From: Gavia stellata
Lineage: Eukaryota; Chordata; Aves; Gaviiformes; Gaviidae
Direction: 5' to 3'
Assembly (NCBI RefSeq): GCF_030936135.1
Contig: NC_082598.1
Location: forward strand, 53,164,347-53,228,346
Length of the DNA: 64,000 nt
Numbering within the stretch: the stretch's first letter is position 1; every line of letters starts with the position of its first letter. The notes beneath the pieces are model-generated. The model saw only the letters and a list, made by a program, of their open reading frames with translations. It was not told the DNA's origin and made no database searches. Shown in pieces: positions 1-10,600 of the stretch. A program made the translations under genes and the position numbers.

Positions 1-3000
1 AAGTCTGAATTTTTTTTGTTTTTTCTTCCCCTGCATGGCTGTGGTTGAAGAAGCAGAAAGGGCTATGTCAGCCCGGGGTAGGGTAATCCAGTAGTTCGGA
101 GCTGCGCAGGAATTTGGAAGAACTGGTTTCAATTCTTTATCTGACAGTTGATTCCTTGCATGTGTAAATGTTTATTGCCTCTGGTCACCATCTGTAAAAT
201 GAGGCTAATGCTTCACAGCGGGGCTGAGGATGAAACTGTCCAGGCTGTGATGTACTGAGAAGCTTCAGATTGGTTTCAGTCCCTAAAACGGGACATGATT
301 AACATAAGTCTGTAACCTGGAGTTCCTCAAAAGGCTTCTTCTGTTCCCTGGAATTTAAAGATTTAGTTGCTGTTTTACTGATTTGGACTCGTAGGGAGGA
401 AATGTTTAACCTGCAGCACGTGCTGTGGCCTCCACATGGGTGGTCCTTCTTTCACCTGAGAAGGAGGGAATAAACCAGATTTGCTTAGCTCGCAGCTTCT
501 CGGTGAATGACCAGGCTCCGGATGCGTCCGCTCAGTCACTACAAAGGAGCCCAGTAATAACACACACTTATTTCCTTTGTTTACACAATTTACCAAGATT
601 CTGGAGGACATTATAAATAAGGAGTATTTTATTAGTAAATACTACTTTTTCTTTAAAAAGAAAAGCACCGATAAAGAAAATTCCAAGAAGGCTTGATAAG
701 CTAAAATAAAGAAGAAATTAGGATACAAAAAAGATGATAAATCCATTCATAACATCAAAGGCTTTAACGGCTAACTATCTAAAGTGGGAAGACCAACACT
801 GTTAATGTTTCAATCTGACAAAAGCCATGGGCTTAGGAACTGGCCTGACCACCGACATGGTGAGCGAACTGCAGGCAGAGAGGACAACAGCTACAGAATC
901 ATTAACGCCAGAAAACGTTCCTGGTGCAAAAACAGGCTGATGAAAAGTGAATGTGGTCGGCACAGCTGGAGGAAGTACCAGGGCTCTAGGAGGAGAAAAA
1001 AAGAGGTGATGAGTAAACTTGACTATGGGGGTTTTTTTTGCGTGACAAAGCTGACCCGAGGTGAATTGGGTGGGTGTAGCTGGCCGGATCCGGATCCTGA
1101 CCCCCTGTCCGGCCACCCTGTCCCCCGCCACTCCACCGGCAGCTCCGCGCGAGGAAGTCCTCAGGCTAACTGGAGTTACTGTGGTGGACAGGACGTGTGA
1201 GAGAGGATGTAATTCAGCACTGGGTATCTTTCCAGACCAGGGACAGGAAACAGAAAAAAACCCAAAACCACAAAACACCAAACAAACAGAAAAATAGAAG
1301 CACTTCTGTGACACCAGTTTGAGGCAGTTTGGGCTTCACCGTGACCGGAGCGTAACAGCTTGCCGTCTGTAGCTGTCAAAAGCTGACTGCAGCCCCTGCT
1401 TCTCAGAAACACTAGGAACATATCTAATTTATTTTGTTGTTTGGCCAGAAAGCTATCTTGAACTGGAAATAAGCTGTGAGGCTATAGATGATATTCGCAT
1501 TAACCTCTTGTAAGAGGGGTTTACTTCATGCTGAACTCCCAGCTATACAGTGACTGTCAATATTTGCATTAGCTTTACCTCTGGAAGAAAAGCAAAAGCG
1601 AAACTCACGGTGTAGCAAAAGCGCAGCTCGTAGTTCAGTGTCTCAGCACACAGAAAGCTGATGTTAGATTAACTGCTGCTTAACTGAGAATCATTTTACT
1701 GTGCATTGTTAATCTATTCATAATTTAGGGGCTGCTTTTTCCATTTAGGAGAGCCTTTTTGTACTTCAGGACCGCAGGTGATACTCTCTGTCAGAGTTTT
1801 GCAGTGCACGTTATCTGGCACCTAAGGCATTTCATTAGCATTTAAACAAGACTTAAGTGCCTGAGTAATTTTGAGATAGGCTGTATCTGCATGGCTCGAA
1901 GACTACTGCACTTAATTAATTTCCAGACTTCTTCCTTCCTTGTTCAGAGGGAAAAATGCAAGCTCTGTCTCAAATACGGTGGTGGTAGGAAGAACAGGCA
2001 GGCCACAGTTCTGGCTGCTGCTGAGGTTTCTTGCTCAACTTGCTATCTCCTATTTCACTATTCAGCTCTAATGAAAAGCTTTTTCTCAAAGAGGAGAATG
2101 TTTGAAAAGTGACCAAGAATGGCGAGATCTCAAACTAATGAGTTGCCCCTAATTTCTGTGTCCTGGCTCTGGAGGGAAAGGGAAACAGATTCATTTGTCA
2201 CGAACTGATCATGCTGCAGAAAAGCGATGATGGGCTCAAAGACGAGACTGCCAGCTTTGAGCTGGGAGTGGCACTGGCCTGGGTGCAACGGGTGGGTATG
2301 GTGCAGAGTGCATGCAGCCTTGCCAAGGGTGAAACTGGCTGCAACGCCTACCAGCAAAAGTCTCTCTGCAAGTTCTCCTTTAGGCTGAGGAATGAATGTA
2401 ACGTGGTCCTGAGATGCTGCATGTGCAGACAGCTTGGGGAAGCTACTCCTCCATCAAGAAAAGCTGAAGGCTTTTGAAGAACTGAAGTGGCAAAGGATGT
2501 TTTTCACTCATGTGGCTAGCCAGTATTCCAGGCTAAGACCACAGGCTGTGCGTGCTGGTGAGCTGAGAGCGGATTGCTGCTACCCAAGCAGTCCGCGCAG
2601 GGACACGCTGACCTTGGAGATGTCACATGAGTCACGTTGGGGAGTGGGGTCCTGGAGCTTTTTCTACTCTAATAAATAAAACAGCATGGGAGTGACCTAA
2701 GGCCCTTGTGACACAATGAAAAATCCCTGTGTTGGGGAATTTTTACCTCCATGAATTAAAATCATGTGAGAGAGTCTGTGTGTGTAATGGGGATTTTCAG
2801 TTTTGCCTGATTAGAGATACTTAATAGGAAAAGAGCAGAGTGAAGAAGAAAGATTTCTGAAAGAGCGGTTTGGCTACATTAGTGTGGGGTTTAGATGCTT
2901 TTGGTTTTGAGATGTGGTTTGAGATGCATTTGGCCTAGTCATGGCAGCTGAGGAGACACACAGCTCAGCGGGACGATGTTAAAATACCCCTGTTAAAGTT

Positions 3001-4055
3001 CACGTAACTAGTACTCGCAGGGCTGGGCTGGCCCCAGTTTCATGCACGCCCAGGCACCCGGGGCTTGGGTGTCCTACCCCAGCATCACCTCCAGCCTGGG
3101 GGGTCCCGCTCGGGGTAGCCTGTGTGGGCACGGGGGGGGCAGCTGGGCCACATGCAGGCTCTGGGCCTGTGCAGGTGACAACTGAAGTGAGGGACAGTGC
3201 TGCCCTCCTCCTAGATGGGGACAGAGGGGCTAGGCAGGGCCATCCATGGTAAGGACTGCGCGTTGTGTTGGCTGGTGATAAGAATTTAAAGCTTTCTTCT
3301 GCACTCTTTCTCCACAGCAAATCCACGCTTGAAGAGGGGATTGAAGTCCTTTGAATTGTAGTGCTAATGGTACTGTTCATTAGATGGACGTTTCTTTCAC
3401 AGCCACTTTTATTTGTCATGACTTTCAATGTGTGTGAAGCATGGCAGGAACCTCAAGCCTCACCTAGCTGTGCGGCACAGCTCAGCACGAAACCGAAGCG
3501 CTGTCACTTCATCTTCGCCCTGTTCCCCCCTCCTGCGAGGCCGCGGCGGTGCCCGGCTCTGCTAAGCACGGCAGCGCGCTCTCCCAGCCAGTCTGTCCTG
3601 CTGCAGGCTCAGCAAGCTTGTGGCTTGTCAAGCTGCTAGTCTCTGTGCTAAAGAATGATTCTGCTCGCGGGCAGGTGTATCGTATGACCTAATCTGACCA
3701 AGCACCACCTTAGAACCAGTTTGATTTCTTGCACCCGCTCCTACGGAGAGGCTGTGCCAGAAACCTCCCTTTCCTCCTTGCTGGTGGACCCCTACTACTT
3801 TCTGAGCTGGACTTACTCATGGCCACTTTACAGCCATTTGTTCTCGTGCCAGCATTGTCTTTTGGCTTGAACAGCTCTTCTGCCTCACTGCTGTTCCCCA
3901 CTTTGATGTACTTCAGGAGGCGAGTATATCCCTGTCAGCCCTCACGTTACCCCACGTTAAATAAACCAAACTCTTCCTCCTTTTCTAAAGTCTCCTGCTC
4001 TGCCCCTGCAGCCCTAGCAGCGTACCTGGGGCTGTACCGATGGCATCGTACGTTT
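1..4055. other. Upstream flanking DNA, no gene recognised
   Basis: No open stretch here looks like a conserved protein, and no exon with matching splice signals was recognised on either strand. Short GC-rich patches occur at about 1060-1190, 3030-3180 and 3520-3590; the first contains the self-complementary 12-mer at 1086-1097. An A/C-rich low-complexity run lies at about 1253-1296. In mammals the gene upstream of PDLIM5 is SMARCAD1, but nothing here resembles it, so this is most simply intergenic sequence or distal promoter. Confidence 0.6.
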
Positions 4056-4115
4056 AGAATCATTTTGGTTGGAAAAGACCCTTAAGAGCATCACGTCCGA
4101 CCGTAAACCTACCCC
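4056..4115 (-). mobile_element. CR1 LINE 3'-end fragment
   Basis: The + strand reads AGAATCATTTTGGTTGGAAA followed by an AAGACC / AAGAGCATCA / GTCCGACC series. This is the reverse complement of the conserved 3' terminus of avian CR1 LINEs, so the element lies on the minus strand. Only the terminal 60 bases or so are recognisable, as expected for a strongly 5'-truncated CR1 copy. It has diverged from the usual consensus, for example by GAGCATCA in place of GATCATCA, which suggests an old insertion. It sits at the upstream edge of the CpG island, about 450 bases before the exon 1 donor. Confidence 0.8.
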
Positions 4116-4300
4116 TGTTCGATACAGCGGGGGGTGCCTGGGGGGCACTTCGGGGGCCGGGCCCCTTCGCTTCCCAGCGCAGCAGCCCCCTCCCTCCGGC
4201 CGGGGAGTGGAGGGGCGGCGGCGGACGGAGACCCGGCGCCCCCTCCCCGCTCGCCCTTTCCTTTCACAGGTGCGCCTTGATCGTTTCTGTCTAAAGCGGA

Positions 4301-4316
4301 GGGGGGGGGGGGGGGG
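4301..4316 (+). repeat. G16 homopolymer in the promoter
   Basis: Sixteen consecutive G residues lie directly before the likely transcribed region, within the CpG island. Such runs are length-unstable, prone to assembly error and able to form quadruplex structure. Confidence 0.95.
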
Positions 4317-4359
4317 AGCGCGCGTTTCTCTCTTAAAAAAGCGATAAACGGGGGCGGCC

Positions 4360-4562
4360 CGGGAACGCTGCCCTCCAGCCTTCCCCGCGCCGCTCCGCCG
4401 TCCCGTCCCGTCGCTGCCGGGCTGGGCCGGGCCGGGCAGGGCCGGGGGAGGAGCGGCGGGAGACGGAAGTGAAAACAAGACCGGGGGGACGGGGCCGCCG
4501 CCGCCCAGACGCGCCGCGGGTGTCCTCGCCTCTCCGCGCCCTGCACCGCACCGCACCGCCGG
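4360..4562 (+). other. PDLIM5: PDLIM5 noncoding exon 1 (5' end approximate)
   Basis: A strong splice donor, CCGCCGG/GTGAGT, gives an exon end at 4562 inside the CpG island. No ATG is present in the 200 bases before the donor, which agrees with a fully 5'-untranslated first exon as in mammalian PDLIM5. The next convincing acceptor on the same strand is at 7486, immediately before the start-codon exon. The 5' boundary given here is a guess because the transcription start is not visible. Long open frames in this GC-rich stretch on both strands result from few stop codons and are not evidence of coding. Confidence 0.6.
4463..4471 (+). promoter_or_regulatory. ETS/GABP-type site
   Basis: ACGGAAGTG matches the core of the ETS-family (GABPA-like) site typical of TATA-less CpG-island promoters. 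It lies about 90 bases before the exon 1 donor, so it would be in or just upstream of exon 1. Occupancy is inferred only from the motif. Confidence 0.45.
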
Positions 4563-4714
4563 GTGAGTGGCGGCCCAGGGGGGGCAAGAAAATAAGAAAA
4601 AGGGGGAGGGAAGCAGAAAGTCAGCAGGTTGGACGCGGTTTTCAAAGCTTCACGGTGCTTATTTTAAGTTATTTCTTCTTGATTTAATTTTTTTTTTTTT
4701 TTAAGCGGGGGGTG

Positions 4715-5060
4715 CGGTGTGTCGGGGGCTGCGGAGCGCCGGGCCGGGGCGGTCGGTGGTGCCCCGCTGCCCGGGGGCAGCGCCTCGGAGCGCCCGTGGG
4801 GTGTCTTGTCCCGCGGCTGTGGGGCACCTGTGGGGCTCCTTGCCCTGGGCCGAGCGTGCGGGGGTGCCTGTGGGGCTGCTCGGGCCCGGGGCTGTGGGGC
4901 GCGTTGGTCCCCAGGCTTTGTGGCACCCCTGGGGCTCCTGGGTGTGGGGCTATGGGGGTGCCTTGGGCCGAGACCCAGCGCTCTGGGGGCTGTCTGCTCC
5001 CCCAGCCTGCGGTAGCCGTGGGGCTCCTTGTCCCGGGGCGCTTAGAGGGTTTCGGTGGGG
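4715..5060 (+). repeat. G-rich imperfect repeat at the start of intron 1
   Basis: Degenerate copies of a TGTGGGGCT/TGTGGGGCG core recur irregularly through this stretch, separated by G-run and CCGGG blocks. The + strand (non-template for PDLIM5) is strongly G-rich, with many runs of three to five G. The repeats are too diverged for a clean unit length. All six frames have few stops here, so long apparent open frames run in both directions, none resembling a known protein. Confidence 0.6.
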
Positions 5061-5215
5061 GAGCCGGGCAAAGGGGCTGCCCCCCCAGGCACAACCACCG
5101 CTCCCGGGGGGCAGGAGGGCCCCGCTGGCCGCCCCTGGGGCTCTGTGCTCTGGTGGCAGTGGTGAAGGCGAGCGTTTCTGCCTGGGTTTTGAAAGTCCCC
5201 CTTCCAGAAGTAGAT

Positions 5216-7486
5216 CCACCAAGCCTTTGATCGTCTAAAGGAAAGTTGCACAATTTCACCCTTAGCTGGTTTCTTTGCGCAACGTTCCCCACATGGAGTG
5301 GGGTTGGTGGGTTGCAATGCTTAGATGTTGCTTTAGCATGTTTTAAGAAATTTGTTAAATTAAACTTTGAAGAGGTCTCTTTTGTCTGCTATTCCTTCCT
5401 GGTGTATTTGTAAGCCTGGAGATGCAGACACGGCAGAATCGAGGGGGTGAGAAAGAAAAGATGAGCGATGCATGGCATTTCAGCATGCAGTCTCTTTCCT
5501 CCTATTTGTAGTTGCTACAAATAAAAAAGAACAGTATCCTTTTCTAATATAACTTAACCTTTTCCTGGATCTATTACTGTAACTGGCTGTTACTCAGTTA
5601 AAAAAAAAAAAAAAAGATGCTACACAAGTGCTTCAGCTTTAACTGATAGGTAAAGCCTTCTGCCTGTGCCGATGAATTGCATGTGTGCTGGTTGCTAGAT
5701 GTGATTTGCTTTTCTGCAATCTCTAATTTATAGTGACCTGTCACTGCTGTGGATTTCATTTAGAGGGAATGACAAGAATTTCTATGTTTATACGGAAAGC
5801 ACTCTGTGACTAATTAAAATCCTCTTTTTATAAGGAATTGGGTGCGCAGAGCAATTAAACGAGTTGTAGTTCTCGCTTTAGCGGTGAGCGAGTCCCCTAA
5901 GAGTCCTAGCTCAAACTTGGTGGAGGCTTCTTGTTTCTTTTTTTCTCTCTTCAGCCAGATGAAAGCTCAGCCGCCTGCCTTTCCCCCTCCGTACATCGGT
6001 GCTTGTTGAGACTTTCAAGGGTGGGTTGAGTCAGCGCCCGGGGTCGGAGCTGCCCCTTTGCTGGATGCCAACAGGCAGGGGCACGTTGGGAGCTGCCCGG
6101 GTGCCCAGGCGCCTCTGTTACCAGCTCCGAAATCTGCTTCCTAATATATATCGTGTTCTGCCCAGTGCCAGCAGCCCCGTTACGGTGACCTGAGCGGTAG
6201 TCGGTGTGAATCAAGTTTGCCATTTGATTTGGAAACAGGTCTGAGCCGCCGATCTCTGCAGCTCGGGGAGGTGAACCCAGAAACATGCGGTACCGATGGC
6301 CTTCTCGGGGAGTGACATTAAATGTCCTTCCCTGCACCCGCGGGGGCTGTGCGACGGCCCCGCTCTGAGGGGCCGCAAGGCTGGCCGGCGCTTGCAAAAA
6401 TCCACCGCCTCCAAAAAAATAACCCCCACCCCCAACTCCCCCCGCAGGGTACGACCAGGTAGAAGCGGGCTATGCGGAGCTCGGTGGGGTTTGTGGCCCG
6501 CTTGCTTCTCCTTGACTGAAGGTCCACCTTAAATGTCCCTCTGCGAGTATGGAATCTGGCTGTGCCCCGGTGTAGTCTTACACCAGCCCGCCCTGGTGTG
6601 CTCCTGCCTGAATTCAGCCGCACAAAAATAGACGGGGTCCACTACCTAAGATGTCATTGTAACGTAACTTATCTGAGGTGAAACTGAAGCCCTTATCTTT
6701 GACGCTGAACGGCAACTAAGTGCCTCGGTTGCCTTTTAAAGGTAATTTGTTGCCCACGTTTGTGGGGAGGGAGACGCTTGGGTTTTGCTTTGGTTTTGCT
6801 GCCTCAGCGTTAAGTTGTGGCTGTGGGTATTTCGCTTTAGTTCACAGCTTTCATTTGAGGGTTGGTTTTAATATCTGTTTTGCCTGTAGCATCGTTCTAC
6901 CAATACGAAGCTATGCTATAAAAATAAAAGAGTCAGAGGGATTTTATTTTCTTTTGATTAACTTAAAAGCTGTCATGTTTTGACATCGTTTTGAAATTGT
7001 CGAGACATAATGTGTTTAGAAACAAGCTTTGAGCTGATGACATGGTAGCATATGATATTCATTTTGTTAGAAATGAATGTGCCAGTAGTGCTAATTTCTT
7101 CCATACTTGGATTTAAGGGATACTATAAATTCATGCTTGTCTCAACATTGACTTTTTTAAGATGAGCTTTAATGTTGGGTGGTTTTTTTTTTCCCCTACA
7201 GTTTTTTTTTTTTAGTAAGAAGTAGTTGTCAAACATCTCAGCACCAGAAGTTGTCAAAGTCCTGAGACCACGTTACTAGTTCCCTAGTTATGTTTCTTCC
7301 TAAGCTATGGAGGAAAACAACACACGAGGAATGAAAGCACAAGTAATGACAGATCTAGTGTGGTTTGTTTTGGCTGTTTTTATACTCTGGAGGGGAACAC
7401 AGACAAAGAAAGAAGGCTTTCAAAATGGTAGACAGTGCCTTTTGTTTTTACCGTCTTTAATTTAAAACTCTAATCCTTTTTCACAG
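5216..7486 (+). other. PDLIM5: PDLIM5 intron 1, remainder
   Basis: This is the AT-rich remainder of intron 1 (whole intron 4563-7486, 2924 bases) between donor CCGG/GTGAGT and acceptor CTTTTTCACAG. It contains an A16 run at 5600-5615 and a moderately CpG-rich patch at about 6020-6620. A strong cryptic acceptor with a long pyrimidine tract lies at 5953-5954. No other gene was recognised. Confidence 0.65.
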
Positions 7487-7526
7487 GCATCAGTTCTTTG
7501 GATTTGATCCTTGAACATTAAACATC
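7487..7526 (+). other. PDLIM5: PDLIM5 exon 2, 5' UTR part
   Basis: These 40 untranslated bases lie between the acceptor (AG at 7485-7486, preceded by CTAATCCTTTTTCAC, which includes a branch-point-like CTAAT) and the ATG at 7527. An in-frame TGA at 7512-7514 lies upstream of the ATG and excludes an N-terminal extension through this exon. The start has A at -3, a favourable Kozak position, and A at +4. Confidence 0.85.
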
Positions 7527-7622
7527 ATGAGCAACTACAGCGTGTCTTTGGTTGGCCCGGCTCCTTGGGGTTTCAGACTTCAAGGGGGCAAGGATTTCAA
7601 CATGCCTCTGTCTATCTCTCGG
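7527..7622 (+). CDS. PDLIM5: PDLIM5 exon 2, first half of PDZ domain
   Basis: This exon encodes residues 1-32 of PDLIM5 (ENH). The protein anchors alpha-actinin through its PDZ domain at Z-discs and stress fibres, and it binds protein kinases through its LIM domains. The N-terminus, beginning [13 protein letters not shown], matches PDLIM5 as I recall it. The paralogues start differently: LDB3 with MSYSVTL and PDLIM7 with MDSFKVV. The ALP/Enigma carboxylate-binding loop PWGF is at residues 13-16, followed by RLQGGKDFN. The exon is 32 complete codons ending CGG, then a near-consensus donor GTAAGT at 7623, phase 0. The frame stays open past the donor to a stop at 7829, which would be used only if the intron were retained. 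In-frame TGA upstream fixes the start. The human protein, from memory, has Ser rather than Arg at residue 32. Confidence 0.95.
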
Positions 7623-10600
7623 GTAAGTGCATTTGCCTCTTTGCCTGCATGTAGGTATCTGTTATGCTGTGGCCGACCTGCAACCTTCAGACATAAGTAT
7701 GCAGAGCCATTAATTACAGATGCTGGGGCTCAACTTGCCCTGTGCCATGGAGGGGTGTTGGGGGCTGGTGACAGGGAAGCTGGGAAAATGAATCTCACTT
7801 GTCTGAAGGCTCCAACAAAATTGTCTTAGGAAGGATGCATTCTTTTGAAATGGTTGGTTTATCTGCATTTATTTATGCAACAAACAAAAGAAACCAGCCT
7901 TGAATTCCCCTCCCTGCTGCCACCCAGAAAACGGAGATGCAGAGATTGGAAGGAAACAAGCCATTTTCTGTGCCGGGCTTAGCCTGCCCAGTTCAAATGG
8001 GAGGCAGCAGGGCAAAATCACTCATGTTACCCTTGTTTATTCAGCAGCTCTTAGCAGCTTGAGGATCTTCTGGTGTCTGTTCTTGCAAATCCCACTATTT
8101 ACAATAAAAAGGCACTTAAATGACAGTAGTTGTAAATAGTGGCTCATCAATATGTGCCTGAGTGAACGTGCCAGTTTCTCACGAGTGTTCTGTAGAGTAT
8201 GCGCTCTGAACTGGTATTCAAAGGATTTGAGGAACTAAGTCAAAACAAATGTGATCTTTGTACCCAGGCACTATCTAACTAGTTTTCTACTTTAAAACCG
8301 CGTTTTCCAGGAAGGCTTGTCTTTCAGTGTGGGCCGAGTTTCAAAGCTTTCCTCAGATGGCTGAAGCACTTCACGTATAAAATATAGGGACAAACTTTAC
8401 GGTATTGAATTTATAGGATCATTGGAAATCTCGGAGTGAAGAAACTGGCTACTGATGGCTCTGTGCCCTGGCACCTTTAAATTTGATTTGCAGCGTGGAG
8501 GCATTTTGTACAAATGGCCCCTTCTCTGTTGACAGATCTCCTCCCCCTCCTGCATAGTCATATAGTTTAGTGACAAAGATGAATTATTTTTTACACCTGT
8601 TGGGACTGCAGAATTGATACTGCCCTGGGAGACGGAGCAGGTTTCTATTTGGGTTTATGCATCATGGCAATATTTTTAGCTAATCTCAACTAGCGATTCG
8701 AATTCTGCCAGTTCATTTAGACTTGGCTTATCCTGTCCACCTGTGGATTATGCTGATGAAGTTAAAATACAGTTTGGCTCTGCAAATTATTTTTTATATG
8801 GCTAAAATGGACTGGAGAGCTGTAGAAATGCCTGCATACAGATGAATACAGCTGATATCTGAGCCAAAAAGGGGTTGAGAAGCAGTTTATTTCCAAATTC
8901 CGGGGATTTTCAAGCTAAACTGTAATTCAGTTTCTTGTTCAGTAGCTGGTTACTCCTACACTAAAGAGAAATTTGAACTGGCGATGCGGATAGCACACTT
9001 CTGATTTCATGGTAGAAGTGTTCTCATGACAAGGATTTGCAAAAGCATAGGCTCTTGCCTGCATAGGGTGCTTGTGCATGGTACTGATGAGCAATTAAGC
9101 GCTGTAGGCAGTAAACCATAGAAAACAACTAGTTTTAGGTAGTACGTTTTTGTAGGGGCCTCTGCTGTCCTGGAGATCTACGGTGCAGTCCTGCTGTAAG
9201 CAGGCTTCCCATCTGAAAGCTTCTAAAGAAGAAACATATGTTGAAATTAGCCTAGACCAGTACTTCATTGTAGGAATCAAACATGCTGTCGCAGGGAGTA
9301 GCCTAGGGGAATTGGCCTAAAAAGCTACGTATAAAAGCCTCAGTTCTGGGATTCCCTAAAGACAAATGTCAGCGCCCACGAGAGCAGAATGTAATGAAAG
9401 ATGGGGACCAGGATGGTTTTAGGACTTTAACTTGTGCACGGGAGGGGGAAGCACAATATCCAATTCACCTATTATACCTCAGCACTGCTTCTCAGCTGAA
9501 CTGTTTCTTCTTATTTGCGGTTAAGAGTATGCAAATATTAGACTGCCTGGTGCTTCCCCCCCTCCTTTGGATCAAAAAAGTGCTTAGTTCTGGTATGCCA
9601 ATCCAGCTTTGGCCCGGTAGCTGGAAGAATTCAACGCCGTGTTCCTGGTATGCTAGAACAGCGCGTACCATTCACCCCCCCTCCAGCCCTTCTTTTCCTG
9701 ATGAAGCATAAATGCCTTCCTGTATGTGAAGACTGCTAATTAAATTATTTTAGCAAAACAGTAATGAGACAGCAGAATTACACTCTTTGGCAAGGAGGAC
9801 TTTTCTGGTTTTGTTTTGTTTTTAATTTGTCCTCTAGATGCTGAGGGTGAATCTGGCTGCACTGCTGAGGGCTAATTTCCTGCTTTAGTTTAAAGTCCTT
9901 GAAATTAAGTTCAAATAAAGTACAGTTTACGAAGCACAGAAAATGCACTGGTTTCTAAAGCTGTTTATCTGAAAAGCCAATCTCTTTTTATTAATGATTT
10001 GAACAACTTAAGATCTCATATGGTTCCTTGGAGAAAGTTTTTAGTAAGTCATTTGGCTTTGTACAGAATGCAGTTTAAATGGGCGTATTCCTTGTTGCCT
10101 CTTTAAGGTGAAACGAGCCTCTTTTGTGTTCTTCAGTTGAAATTCTTAATGTCCGCTAAGGTGTAACAGGTTAACATTAATGCAGGGGTAGCAGTAACAT
10201 CTAATTTTTCATAAGCTAGTATATTGTAGACTAGTTGCAACATCATAACCGATAGCAAGGGTTATTGCAGGGTTATGTCAGTCACTTAATATAGCTCTTT
10301 TAGTGCTTTAAAGTTGCTACATATGCTTATACAGCTGTACACGTTTCATGGTAAGTAATATATGTGATGTGGGGATATAGCCTTGTAGTTAGTGGCATAA
10401 ATCAGTACAACAAAAACGCGTGCAGTACTTGTTATGTATATTTGTACCTGGCTGGACGTCAGCAGGGTGGCTTTCACAGTCCCCCTCCTTACCTTGCAAA
10501 GGCGCCTGTCTGAGCCCTGCAGAGTGCCCTTACGCAGGTCAGGAACTCAACGCTGGGAAGCTGATGCAGGGTGGGAGTGTGGTGGGGGGTATGGCTCTCA

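Larger units (their letters stand above)
4090..5215 (+). promoter_or_regulatory. PDLIM5: CpG island and probable PDLIM5 promoter
   Basis: This block is very GC-rich and dense in undepleted CpG, in sharp contrast to the AT-rich DNA on both sides. It surrounds the inferred noncoding first exon and runs into intron 1. A GGGGGCGG Sp1-type box lies at 4350-4357 and an ETS-type ACGGAAGTG at 4463-4471. No clear TATA box was seen; the A-rich stretch at about 4333-4340 is at best TATA-like. The architecture fits a broadly used CpG-island promoter. The transcription start cannot be placed from sequence alone. Confidence 0.8.

Noticed and set aside
2665..2690. AATAAATAAA, a possible 3' end of an upstream gene
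   Set aside because: No coding exon or downstream GT-rich element was recognised, and AATAAA is frequent by chance in AT-rich DNA.
4684..5292. Long overlapping open frames (up to about 200 codons) on both strands
   Set aside because: Stops are rare because the region is a GC-rich CpG island with G-run repeats. Several frames are open at once, and the products are low-complexity Gly/Pro/Arg-rich with no recognisable domain.
7527..7622. Alternative identity as LDB3 (ZASP) or PDLIM7 (Enigma)
   Set aside because: The central [13 protein letters not shown] block is shared by all three, but the first 12 residues agree with PDLIM5 and not with the other two as recalled.
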